Source of the DNA: Clostridia bacterium
Lineage (GTDB): Bacteria > Bacillota > Clostridia > Christensenellales > Borkfalkiaceae
DNA: 64,000 nucleotides
Direction of reading: 5' to 3'
Assembly: GCA_017399035.1 (NCBI GenBank)
Contig: JAFQEM010000022.1
Location: 1 to 64,000 of the forward strand
This document shows, in pieces, positions 1-8,351 of this stretch (position 1 is the first letter of the stretch; the number at the start of each line of letters is the position of its first letter). A program made the translations under genes and the position numbers. The notes beneath the pieces were generated by a model, which saw only the letters and a list, made by a program, of their open reading frames with translations, had not been told where the DNA came from and searched no databases.

Positions 1-3000
1 CTAAAAACGGGGTTTCACTTGTAATAAAGTTGTATGAAATTTATCAAGTAGAACATTATGTGTGCACGGCAGTATGGTTTGAAGATTATGCGAATGTAAT
101 AAACTCTGCATATATATCAAATGAAGTTATTAAGATAGGCGATAATGCGTTTAAGAATTATACTGCTTTAACTAATGTGGAAGTTCCAAAAAGTGTTGTT
201 AGTATTTCAGGTGGTGCATTTAGCGGTTGTAGTTCGTTAGAAAGTATAACATTACCGTTTGTAGGTGGTAGTACTAACGCAAGTAATGGATATGATCAAG
301 TGTTTGGTTACATATTTGGCTATAAAACAAGTTCAAGTAGTTTAACTATAAGTGGAGCTATTTATCAATATGGTTCAAGCAGTGGCACTTATAAATATTA
401 CCATTATTATATACCTATGTCGTTAAATAGTGTTACAATAACAGGTGGTTCAAGCATAAGTTATCATGCGTTTTATAATTGCAAAAGTTTAACAAGTGTA
501 GTAGTGGATGGCGTATCAAATATAGATTCTTATGCGTTCGATAATTGTACTTTATTAACCGTTTTAACAATAGATAATAGTGTTGAAAGCATAGGTTGGA
601 ATGCGTTTTATAACTGCAATTCGCTGGCGAAAGTAAACTATACTGGCACAATAGACCAGTGGGCTGAAATTGAACGAGGAGGTGGATTTGCGAATTACTA
701 TAATTTATATTTAAACGATGTATTAGTTACAGAAGTAGTAATATCTACTGCAACAAGAATATCTGATAATGCGTTTGATAATTGTATTTCGCTTGAAAGT
801 GTTGTGATTCAAAAAAGTGTGACTAGTATAGGCTCTGAAGCGTTTTTGGGTTGTAGTTCGTTAACAAAAGTGATGATGGGCGAGGGTGTAATTAGTATAG
901 GAGATTATGCTTTTTGTGATTGTAGTTTGCTTGAAAATATAGTAATACCTGATAGCGTGACGAGTATAAGTTATAGAGCATTTTATAATTGTTCCTCTTT
1001 AATAAATGTAAAAATAGGTGATGGTGTAGAGAGTATTGGAGAAGAAACGTTCTATAATTGCAATTTGCTAACAAGTGTAATAGTAGGAAATAGTGTAACA
1101 AGTATAGGTGAGGGTGCATTTGATTATTGTACTTTGTTAACGAAAGTAAACTATATAGGAACAATAGATGAATGGGCGCAAATAGATTTTGCTAATTATT
1201 CTTCGAATCCTTTGTATTATGCTCAAAATTTATATATAAATGATGTACTAGTAATAGAAGCAAGGCTAACATCTGTTTCTGAAATATCTGCATATGCATT
1301 CTATAATTGTAAGTCACTTGAAAGTATATTAATTTCGAATAATGTAGTAAGTATAGGTTCTTATGCGTTCGGTGGCTGTTCGTCATTAATAAAAGTAAAT
1401 TATGCTGGAACGATAGACGAGTGGGCACAAATAGAGTTTGTTTCATCTTCTTCCAATCCATTATGTTATGCTGAAAAATTATATATAAATGACGTATTAG
1501 TAACAGAAGCAATAATGGCCACGGCAACAAAAATATCTAGTTATGCATTCTATAATTGCAGCTCGCTTGAAAGGATAGTAATCCCAAACGTTGTAACAAG
1601 TATAGGTTTTGCTACATTCGAGGGCTGTAGTAATTTACAAGAATTAACATTGCCATTTGTAGGTACAATTAAAGACAAATTAAGTAATGCATATTTTGGT
1701 TATGTATTTGGAGCAAGTAGTTATTCATATAATGTGAAATGTGTTCCAGTTTCACTTAAAACAGTAACTATAACAGGTGGTAAATATATAGATACATTCG
1801 CATTTTATAATTGCAATTCATTGCAAAGCATAAATATACCAGATACTGTAGTAAGTATAGGTTCTTCTGCGTTTGCTTATTGCTCTTCTTTACAAAGCAT
1901 AGATGTGCCAAATAGTGTAACGAGTATAGGTTATGAAGCATTCGAAAACTGCTCTTCGTTAACAAATGCAGTGATAGGAAACGGTGTAACGAGCATAGGT
2001 GAAAGTGTGTTCTATGGATGCAGTAGTTTAAGAAGTATATCATTGCCGTTTGTAGGTGCGACCAAAGAGGGTGTAAATAACACGCATTTTGGTTATATAT
2101 TTGGAGCATATAATTATTCTAGTAATTATTCTTGTGTTCCAACATCGTTAAAAACTGTAATAATAACAGGTGGAGAAAGTATAGGAGAGTCAGCTTTTTC
2201 TGGATGTTGTTCATTAGAAAGTATAACATTACCATTTGTGGGTGGTAGCAAAATGGCAACAGAAGCAAGCAGGTCAACATTATTTGGATATGTCTTTGGT
2301 ACTAGTAGTTATTCTGGAGGAGTGGAAACTAAACAGTATTATTCGCCATCTTTATCTGAAGTTTATTATATACCGGCAACACTGCAAAACGTGGTCATAA
2401 CGGGCGGAAATATTTTTTATGGTGCTTTCTATGATTGCGATTCATTAGTGGATGTAAAAGTGGAAAATGGAGTAACGAGTATAGGTTCTTCTGCGTTCGC
2501 TTATTGCAAATCGTTAACAAGTATAACATTGCCGTTCGCAGGAGAGACAAGGGGTGAAACAGAAAATTATCATTTTGGTTATATATTTGGAGCAAGTAGT
2601 TATTTATATAATGGTTCCCATGTTCCATTTTCACTTAAAACAGTAACGATAACAGATAGCACTACTATAGGAATTCAAGTATTTTATGATTGTAGGTCGG
2701 TTGAAAGTATAATAATAAACGATGGTGTAGAAAGTATAGAGGGTAGAGCATTTTATCTTTGTAGTTCATTACAAAGTATAGATATACCAGACAGTGTAAC
2801 GAGTATTGGTAGCGAGGCATTTTATCGTTGTACTTCATTACAAAGTATAGATATACCGGACAGTGTAACGAGTATTGGTTTTTTTGCGTTCTATAATTGT
2901 AATTCACTCGCTACTGTAATATTTGGGGAAAATAGTCAAATGACAAGCATAGGTTCTGCCGCATTTGAAGGTTGTTCGTCACTGATAAGTATAAAAATCC

Positions 3001-3740
3001 CTGACAAAGTAGATAAAATAGGCTCTTCTGCGTTCGCTTATTGTAGTTCTCTAAAAACAGCAACAATTGGAGATAGCCTAACGAGTTTAGATGATTCTGT
3101 GTTTTATCAATGCATTTCATTACAAAGTATAAATATACCAGACATAGTGACGAGTATAGGCTCTTATGCGTTTTATGATTGCAAAAATTTGATTAGTGTA
3201 GTAATAGGAAGTAGCGTAGAAAAGATAGGTTCTTCTGCGTTCTTGGGGTGCGATAAAATTGTAGAAGTATATAATAAATCGAAATTAAAAATAACGGCAA
3301 GTAGTTCTAATGGCTATGTAGGGTGGTATGCATTAAACGTATATGCAGAAGAGAACGAAAGTAAACTTACAACAGATAGCAATGGATATATTATATACAC
3401 GGATGGAGTGGATAAAATATTATTAGGCTACATAGGAAAAGAAACAGATTTAACCTTACCTAACGGTATAACTGCTATTTATAAATATGCCTTCTATTAC
3501 TGTAGTTCGTTAACAAGTGTAACAATTCCTGACAGCGTAACAAGTATAGGTGACTATGCGTTTACTTATTGCGATTCGTTAACAAGTGTAACATTTAAGG
3601 ACACTTCGACTTGGTATAAAACAACAAACTATACTAATTGGCAAAATAAGACAGGTGGCACGGAGACAAATGTAGTAAATTTTTCTACTAATGCTACGTA
3701 TTTAAAGTCCTATTATGATTCTTATTGGTATAAAATATAA
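1..3740 (+). CDS. BspA-type leucine-rich-repeat surface protein (5' end missing)
   Basis: The frame is open from the window edge (first full codon at 3-5), so the true start and any signal peptide lie outside; a TTG at 30 is only an internal codon. About 1,240 residues are visible. They are built of some thirty BspA/LRR_5 units of about 23 residues with the pattern SxxxAFxxCxSLxxVxIxxxVxxIG. Two other modules interrupt the array: three copies of YxGTIDxWAxI followed by LYINDVLV, and five copies of LPFVG...FGYIFG...SLKTVTITGG. There is no LPXTG motif or C-terminal membrane segment; the protein ends in a Trp/Tyr-rich tail. Proteins of this family are secreted or cell-surface adhesins in gut and oral bacteria and in trichomonads. 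A role in adhesion or carbohydrate binding is an inference from family. Confidence 0.88.
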   Translation, partial: KNGVSLVIKLYEIYQVEHYVCTAVWFEDYANVINSAYISNEVIKIGDNAFKNYTALTNVEVPKSVVSISGGAFSGCSSLESITLPFVGGSTNASNGYDQVFGYIFGYKTSSSSLTISGAIYQYGSSSGTYKYYHYYIPMSLNSVTITGGSSISYHAFYNCKSLTSVVVDGVSNIDSYAFDNCTLLTVLTIDNSVESIGWNAFYNCNSLAKVNYTGTIDQWAEIERGGGFANYYNLYLNDVLVTEVVISTATRISDNAFDNCISLESVVIQKSVTSIGSEAFLGCSSLTKVMMGEGVISIGDYAFCDCSLLENIVIPDSVTSISYRAFYNCSSLINVKIGDGVESIGEETFYNCNLLTSVIVGNSVTSIGEGAFDYCTLLTKVNYIGTIDEWAQIDFANYSSNPLYYAQNLYINDVLVIEARLTSVSEISAYAFYNCKSLESILISNNVVSIGSYAFGGCSSLIKVNYAGTIDEWAQIEFVSSSSNPLCYAEKLYINDVLVTEAIMATATKISSYAFYNCSSLERIVIPNVVTSIGFATFEGCSNLQELTLPFVGTIKDKLSNAYFGYVFGASSYSYNVKCVPVSLKTVTITGGKYIDTFAFYNCNSLQSINIPDTVVSIGSSAFAYCSSLQSIDVPNSVTSIGYEAFENCSSLTNAVIGNGVTSIGESVFYGCSSLRSISLPFVGATKEGVNNTHFGYIFGAYNYSSNYSCVPTSLKTVIITGGESIGESAFSGCCSLESITLPFVGGSKMATEASRSTLFGYVFGTSSYSGGVETKQYYSPSLSEVYYIPATLQNVVITGGNIFYGAFYDCDSLVDVKVENGVTSIGSSAFAYCKSLTSITLPFAGETRGETENYHFGYIFGASSYLYNGSHVPFSLKTVTITDSTTIGIQVFYDCRSVESIIINDGVESIEGRAFYLCSSLQSIDIPDSVTSIGSEAFYRCTSLQSIDIPDSVTSIGFFAFYNCNSLATVIFGENSQMTSIGSAAFEGCSSLISIKIPDKVDKIGSSAFAYCSSLKTATIGDSLTSLDDSVFYQCISLQSINIPDIVTSIGSYAFYDCKNLISVVIGSSVEKIGSSAFLGCDKIVEVYNKSKLKITASSSNGYVGWYALNVYAEENESKLTTDSNGYIIYTDGVDKILLGYIGKETDLTLPNGITAIYKYAFYYCSSLTSVTIPDSVTSIGDYAFTYCDSLTSVTFKDTSTWYKTTNYTNWQNKTGGTETNVVNFSTNATYLKSYYDSYWYKI

Positions 3741-3750
3741 CTAGACACAA

Positions 3751-3779
3751 AAAAAGCCGAGCTGTAAAGCCCGGCTTTT
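3751..3779. terminator. Bidirectional intrinsic terminator
   Basis: AAAAGCCG pairs with CGGCTTTT across an 11-14 base loop. The hairpin lies 10 bases after the LRR stop and just before the end of the minus-strand block, so it can end transcripts arriving from both sides. Confidence 0.8.
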
Positions 3780-3793
3780 AGCGTGTTATAAAA

Positions 3794-4075
3794 TTATAAT
3801 AACGTATATGATTTTTTGTCAACGGTTATAGTGTTTCCGTTTTTGGTAGGTTGTCCGTAACTTTCGGCACGTAGTATAATTTTATTTGTTTGTTCGGTGA
3901 CTTTTGGTATATCACCGTCATTGAATTTGTTTTGGTTTCCTACGGCAATAATAGAAAAGCCTTTTTCTACTAGCATACAACTAAAATCACTTAATGAGTC
4001 GTAAGCGCCGTAAGAGTCCATAATAATTGAGTAGTTTTGTTCTTTGTTATAAGCTGTAATTCTAAAATAATTCAT
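3794..4075 (-). CDS. Small hypothetical protein of the conjugative-element block
   Basis: This is a 93-residue protein with no signal peptide or membrane segment, and I do not recognise its family. It is the last gene of the minus-strand block and lies 12 bases after the PcfJ-like gene. The start is supported by AAAGGAGATAAACT directly before ATG, the same type of leader as its neighbours. Context suggests an accessory gene of a mobile element; no function can be assigned. Confidence 0.7.
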   Translation of the reverse strand: MNYFRITAYNKEQNYSIIMDSYGAYDSLSDFSCMLVEKGFSIIAVGNQNKFNDGDIPKVTEQTNKIILRAESYGQPTKNGNTITVDKKSYTLL

Positions 4076-4087
4076 AGTTTATCTCCT

Positions 4088-5413
4088 TTATGCTGCAATT
4101 TGTTTTAATTGTTCGTTTGCGTATGGAAGCCATTTTTTGTTTACAAAGTCTAAAACTTCCATAGCAGGTCTTGAGTCGCTTTTTCCGTAACATTGTAATA
4201 TTTGTTTTTTGTCTAATGAATATTCCATAGTAACGAAAGGCGTTGAAATATCGTTTTTCTTTCTTATAAAGAAGATAAGTGTTTCTTCTCTAATAAATTT
4301 TTCGCTATAATTCATACTACCTACGCAATGGTCTAAAATTTTGCCTTCAACTTCAAGTTCGTCTGGTGTTTTAGCAATTATAACTACGTAAGGACATTTT
4401 TGCGTTTTTTCAAGATTATGATATTTGCCCGCAACGACAGCAAAGTTTTCAAATATTTCTTTGCGTTTTTCACGATTTTCCATATCCTTTTTAGTCTTAT
4501 ATTGGTCGGTTCTAATTCTGTGCCAACGCTTAAAATCGTGGGGTAAACGATTCTTTTCTAAAGACATATCAAGTCCTAAATATTCGCAAGCCGTGTAATA
4601 GTCCCTATAACTATAAAAGTTAGTAATTTGTTTGCCAAGATAGTTTATAAGGTCTTTATAACTACCGAATTTTTTCAAGAACGAATCTAAATCACCACGC
4701 ATATACATTCTGTTCGTTTCCATTATGATTTGTTCATAATCTGGTGATGTATTCTTTTTATAAGCCCTTAAAACAGGTGCAACGTGATAAGCGTTTACAC
4801 CACCTAACTTATCTTTATTTCTTACAAGCCACTTTGCAAACTTCTTATCTTTACCAACTTTGCGAAGTATTGTTCTGCTTACAGCTAGCGTTTGAAAACC
4901 GAATTTTGCAAGTAGTTCTAGTTGTGGAAACTCACGATATAAACGTAAGTAATTTATAGGGCAATTAGGCTTAAATATATCTATGGCAGAATACTTAAAT
5001 TCTTTTATTTTCAACGCATAATCGAGATTAACTACTGTTGCGTATGGATTATAGTATTTATAGCCACAATCATACCATTTACCGTCATTATAATAGGGGC
5101 GAATATTGTATCTATATTTAATACCTTCGTCATACCAGCCTACTTTATATGCGTAAACGCCTAAATAACAATATTCAAGGTCTTTGACGTAACAACGTTC
5201 AGAATTTACCCCATGAACTGCTACTTGTTTTATTAAGGCTATTTGCTTTGTTTTATTACGCATAGCAACTGTTATTTTTACTAATTCACCATCTAGTTTA
5301 GTAAGGTAGGCATAAAAACGCAACCCCTTTTGTTGTGGGCAGTTTTCTTTATCTAACTTTCTTATTTTCTTTTCTATGTATTTTGGTATAGGTTTAATTT
5401 TTTCTATCTTCAT
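4088..5413 (-). CDS. PcfJ-like protein
   Basis: A 441-residue protein whose C-terminal third carries the PcfJ-family signature: L-D-H-C-V-G-S at about residue 360, then a YxxxxIRxxxxIFFIRK segment and a TPFVTMEY segment. PcfJ-like proteins occur on Gram-positive and Bacteroides conjugative elements beside PcfK-like genes; their biochemical role is unknown. The start overlaps the end of the PcfK-like gene by 4 bases (ATGA), which points to translational coupling. The N-terminal 330 residues are lysine- and tyrosine-rich with no motif I recognise. The identification of the C-terminal part is firm, and the role in conjugation is inferred from context. Confidence 0.82.
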   Translation of the reverse strand: MKIEKIKPIPKYIEKKIRKLDKENCPQQKGLRFYAYLTKLDGELVKITVAMRNKTKQIALIKQVAVHGVNSERCYVKDLEYCYLGVYAYKVGWYDEGIKYRYNIRPYYNDGKWYDCGYKYYNPYATVVNLDYALKIKEFKYSAIDIFKPNCPINYLRLYREFPQLELLAKFGFQTLAVSRTILRKVGKDKKFAKWLVRNKDKLGGVNAYHVAPVLRAYKKNTSPDYEQIIMETNRMYMRGDLDSFLKKFGSYKDLINYLGKQITNFYSYRDYYTACEYLGLDMSLEKNRLPHDFKRWHRIRTDQYKTKKDMENREKRKEIFENFAVVAGKYHNLEKTQKCPYVVIIAKTPDELEVEGKILDHCVGSMNYSEKFIREETLIFFIRKKNDISTPFVTMEYSLDKKQILQCYGKSDSRPAMEVLDFVNKKWLPYANEQLKQIAA

Positions 5414-6444
5414 AATTTTATCTCCATTTGATTTCCAAAGATTTTTTGTAGGCTTTGTATAATATCGTTTTCTTGTTGAGAAGATATTACTTCGCCCGTT
5501 TCTAAATTAACTGTGAACTTATCGTCGGTTTTGTCGTGTAAGGTGATTTTGTCACCATCCATTACAACAAGAGTATTTATTTTTGTTATTCTCTTAAAAT
5601 AATTTTCTGCAACGTGTTCTGGGAAGCCTACCATAGGAACTCTTTCTGGAGCTCCAAAGTCACGTCCTGTCATAGTTAAATCAAGTTCGTTTGCAATTAT
5701 TTTTGCGTTATCGCCAAAAACTTCATAGAAGTCACCTAAACGATAGGCGATAATATAATCGGGGTATTGAATCTGAACTTTTAAGTATTTCATATAAATA
5801 GGTGAAATAGGCTTTTCTTGGGGTTCAGGTTCTTCCGTTTGTTCTTTTTCAAGTTCTGCCATAGCATCAACAATATCGTCTTCTGTTGGCTCGTCATCAT
5901 CTTGTTCTTCGTCAACGTCTAACGGGTCAGGTTGAGCCTTCATTGCAAGTTGTCCTTTATATGAAAGGGTAGAAGTAGTTTTTTCATTATCTACTTGCTC
6001 TTTTTTGTCTTCTGCTTTTGGCGTTAAGAAATCAAATAAAGACATTTGTGGTTCAGGCTTTTTAATCGGTGGAACGTAGGTAGCCGTAGGTGTTTTAGTA
6101 GTTGTTGTAGCAACCTTTTTATCAAGCTTGTATTCTGTTCCATCTTCGTTATATAACGTTCCTTCTATGCTATCTTCTTCAAAGTAGTGTATAGCCCAGC
6201 CAAATACTGTATCGTCATTAACATAAGCACCTCTGGAACTTTTAGTTGCAATTTTTCTTGCTTCATCAGTTGCGTAACTCCAAAAGCCGTTTAGGTCTTT
6301 TTTGTTAAGCAGACGTTTATCGTCTTTTTTTATATAAACGCCGTTGTTGATTTTTTCAGCAAGAATTTCGCTGGCGTTATTTTCTAAATATTCTTTAATG
6401 CCTTCTTGTTCATTGTTTTCAGTTTTAAGATTTAATGTTTTCAT
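5410..6444 (-). CDS. PcfK-like protein fused to a MutS domain I (mismatch-recognition type)
   Basis: 344 residues in three parts. Residues about 45-105 match the PcfK-like family (TVFGWAIHYFEEDSIEG, close to the IHYyxED core of that family). Residues about 110-205 are an acidic, proline-rich linker with an MSLFDFL patch. Residues 212-300 are a MutS N-terminal domain with the FYE mismatch-wedge motif at 239-241 and TGRDFG...RVPMVGFP. No MutS clamp or ATPase follows, so it cannot act as a complete repair protein. It may sense distorted DNA or only use the fold. The start follows CAAGGAGGATTACACTATG, and the end overlaps pcfJ by 4 bases. Confidence 0.8.
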   Translation of the reverse strand: MKTLNLKTENNEQEGIKEYLENNASEILAEKINNGVYIKKDDKRLLNKKDLNGFWSYATDEARKIATKSSRGAYVNDDTVFGWAIHYFEEDSIEGTLYNEDGTEYKLDKKVATTTTKTPTATYVPPIKKPEPQMSLFDFLTPKAEDKKEQVDNEKTTSTLSYKGQLAMKAQPDPLDVDEEQDDDEPTEDDIVDAMAELEKEQTEEPEPQEKPISPIYMKYLKVQIQYPDYIIAYRLGDFYEVFGDNAKIIANELDLTMTGRDFGAPERVPMVGFPEHVAENYFKRITKINTLVVMDGDKITLHDKTDDKFTVNLETGEVISSQQENDIIQSLQKIFGNQMEIKL

Positions 6445-6493
6445 AGTGTAATCCTCCTTGTTTTTATTTTAAAATTAAAAAAGCCCTTCTTAT

Positions 6494-6736
6494 CTAGAAA
6501 GGAACTTCACGCCAAATACCGTCTTGTATCTCTTTTATTGTAACGGGTATTGCTCGCCATTTAGGTTTTTTAAGTTTGTGGTTATCTTCCCTTGAATTAG
6601 GTGGATAACGTTTATAGTGGTTAATCATATAAATAGCATCATTATAATTTCGTGTTAAAAAGTGTCGTATGTATTGATTAGAGCCTTGTTCTTTATAACA
6701 GACCTTAAAGCCTGTGCGTAGAATATATTTCTTCAT
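6494..6736 (-). CDS. Small basic hypothetical protein
   Basis: 80 residues, lysine/arginine-rich, soluble, family not recognised. Its start overlaps the stop of the upstream 180-residue gene by 4 bases, so it is probably translated by coupling, since no separate ribosome site of the usual type is present. Function unknown. Confidence 0.62.
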   Translation of the reverse strand: MKKYILRTGFKVCYKEQGSNQYIRHFLTRNYNDAIYMINHYKRYPPNSREDNHKLKKPKWRAIPVTIKEIQDGIWREVPF

Positions 6737-7275
6737 AACAGCACCCCGTTTAATCTTTTTGCAAGACGGGGTAGAGCAGAATAGGCTCTATTAGTCATTA
6801 TTGCTTGGTGTATTCGTCTATCGTTAGAAAAATAATTTCTCATAGCAAATTGTTCACCTTTACGGGTTAGTCTTTTTAATTCGTAGTTGTCTTCGCCGTC
6901 GTGGTGATAACCCCATATTTTTAAGTGTCCGTTTTCGTCATAAAAACGAATTCTATCAAGGTGAGATATGGTTTTGAATAAATCGTGAGGTGAACGAATA
7001 AATTTGCCACCTTCAGCTGGTCCATACCAACGTCCACAAGTTCCTGTTAAAAGATATGTATCGTGGCTTAAAATTTTATATATCTGCTCGTAAAAATCTT
7101 GCCACGCTAAATTGTCTTGTGCGTCTATTTCTTCATAGATAACATCTTCGGGAATGTCGTCTATAGTTTTCCAGCCTCTTTCTTCTGAAAAGGTGTTAAA
7201 CAAGAATTCTTTGGTTTCTTCAATGTTTGTATAGTTGTCGGTATTATCATAGAGAATAGTAATTTTGTTTTTCAT
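6733..7275 (-). CDS. Hypothetical protein with GTCGRWYGPAEGG and HHDG motifs
   Basis: 180 residues, acidic N-terminal half, no membrane segment. A central stretch reads TGTCGRWYGPAEGGKF and is followed by an ENGHLKIWGYHHDG segment and a basic C-terminus. I know this general pattern only from unnamed proteins of phages and mobile elements. The start is preceded by AAGGAGATTACACTATG, identical to the leader of the gene starting at 11163. Function unknown. Confidence 0.68.
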   Translation of the reverse strand: MKNKITILYDNTDNYTNIEETKEFLFNTFSEERGWKTIDDIPEDVIYEEIDAQDNLAWQDFYEQIYKILSHDTYLLTGTCGRWYGPAEGGKFIRSPHDLFKTISHLDRIRFYDENGHLKIWGYHHDGEDNYELKRLTRKGEQFAMRNYFSNDRRIHQAIMTNRAYSALPRLAKRLNGVLL

Positions 7276-7287
7276 AGTGTAATCTCC

Positions 7288-7596
7288 TTATTTTACTTGA
7301 AGTTTCTTTAATTGAATAATAGAGTGGTATTCATACCATTCGTCCATTACGCAACTCCAATAAAGGTCTTCTTGTTTTTCTTTGTTTCCGTATTCTTCAA
7401 AAGTGTAGCCTTTAAGAATAGTTCCGTTAGGCTTAAATACGTCGTGAACCCAACCGTCTTCATTGTTTTTTTCTTCATTGACAAGTTGATTATAGCGTTC
7501 AAGCGCTTTATCGTATGTTGCAAAAAGTTCAGTTTCAATATCGCAACCGTCTTCAACAGACCAGTCAAATTCGACCATATATACATATTTTTTCAT
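7288..7596 (-). CDS. Small hypothetical protein of mobile-element type
   Basis: 102 residues, acidic and aromatic-rich (YVYMVEFDWSVEDG at the N-terminus), no signal peptide or membrane segment. It lies 12 bases upstream of the 180-residue gene in the same tight block, behind AAAGGAGAATTAACTATG. An antisense frame over the same bases is judged a shadow. Function unknown. Confidence 0.66.
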   Translation of the reverse strand: MKKYVYMVEFDWSVEDGCDIETELFATYDKALERYNQLVNEEKNNEDGWVHDVFKPNGTILKGYTFEEYGNKEKQEDLYWSCVMDEWYEYHSIIQLKKLQVK

Positions 7597-7598
7597 AG

Positions 7599-7808
7599 TT
7601 AATTCTCCTTTATAATTCCGTCAACGTCATCTGCGTAATATTGAAAATTAGCAGTATTAAAAATAGCCGTGCATTTAATATCGCCATATTGAACGATATA
7701 TGCGTTAGGTATTGTATGACAAAAGAGCGTTTGAGGTCCTAGAACCGTTATTTCGTCCATCTTGCCATCAAGTGAGTGTATGTGAGCCCGTGTCTTAAAT
7801 GGTTTCAT
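7599..7808 (-). CDS. Small hypothetical protein
   Basis: 69 residues, soluble, family not recognised. It ends 2 bases before the start of the 102-residue gene downstream. The leader is AAAGGAGAAAGCAAAAATG. Existence is supported by spacing and ribosome site rather than by homology. Confidence 0.58.
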   Translation of the reverse strand: MKPFKTRAHIHSLDGKMDEITVLGPQTLFCHTIPNAYIVQYGDIKCTAIFNTANFQYYADDVDGIIKEN

Positions 7809-7822
7809 TTTTGCTTTCTCCT

Positions 7823-8089
7823 TTATTCACAATAATCTTTTAAGTCGTTAATATTTTCAAGGGGTATAGGTTTATCAAGTGTTCCCATACAGTAGTCATA
7901 ATCGTAAAAATCTGAAGGCTTTTCGTTTATTGCTTGTAATAGGTGTATAGCAACAAAAAGCATATCTTCGTTAATTTTTTTGATTATGAAGTTTTTTAGT
8001 TCGTCATAAGATGTAATGGTGTCAAATGTTTCAGAAAGTTTATTTACTGCTACATTAAATTCCATATCTTTAAGTTCATTTTCTGTCAT
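7823..8089 (-). CDS. Small helical hypothetical protein
   Basis: 88 residues, mostly predicted helix, acidic. The start lies inside the end of the gene upstream (14-base overlap) and is preceded by AAAGGAGTATTACAAAAATG. Size, acidity and helical pattern resemble those of its 87-residue neighbour, but I cannot show homology by eye. Function unknown. Confidence 0.6.
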   Translation of the reverse strand: MTENELKDMEFNVAVNKLSETFDTITSYDELKNFIIKKINEDMLFVAIHLLQAINEKPSDFYDYDYCMGTLDKPIPLENINDLKDYCE

Positions 8090-8339
8090 TTTTGTAATAC
8101 TCCTTTAGTTTTATAAAATCGTTATATTTTGTATCTTCGGTAAGCAATTTATTTACCCAAGTTACTAGGTCTTCTCTTTTGCTAGTGCAAGCAAGAAGTT
8201 TAAGCATATTGCTGTTAGCTTCACATATATCGTGTAAAGCGTATTCAGATAATAAGGCGATTTGTTCGTTGTTTTCGTTAATATGATTTAGAACGAAAAT
8301 AGCAGTTAAAATAGTTTCAATTTCTTTAGTTCGTTTCAT
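8076..8339 (-). CDS. Small helical hypothetical protein
   Basis: 87 residues, helical, no motif recognised. It overlaps the start of the downstream gene by 14 bases, which suggests coupled translation. The leader is TTAAGGAGATTAAATTATG. Function unknown. Confidence 0.6.
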   Translation of the reverse strand: MKRTKEIETILTAIFVLNHINENNEQIALLSEYALHDICEANSNMLKLLACTSKREDLVTWVNKLLTEDTKYNDFIKLKEYYKNDRK

Positions 8340-8351
8340 AATTTAATCTCC

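Noticed and set aside
433..3120. Seven minus-strand frames of 69-113 codons opposite the LRR gene
   Set aside because: They are shadows of the low-complexity repeat coding strand: Leu/Tyr/His-rich, without ribosome sites, and matching its period.
200..3600. Regular short direct repeats resembling a CRISPR array
   Set aside because: The repeats are in frame, of about 69 bases, imperfect, and encode LRR units; there are no conserved repeats with unique spacers and no cas genes.
7312..7602. Plus-strand 96-codon frame
   Set aside because: It is antisense to a gene with proper leader and spacing, and rich in Phe/Val as expected for a shadow.
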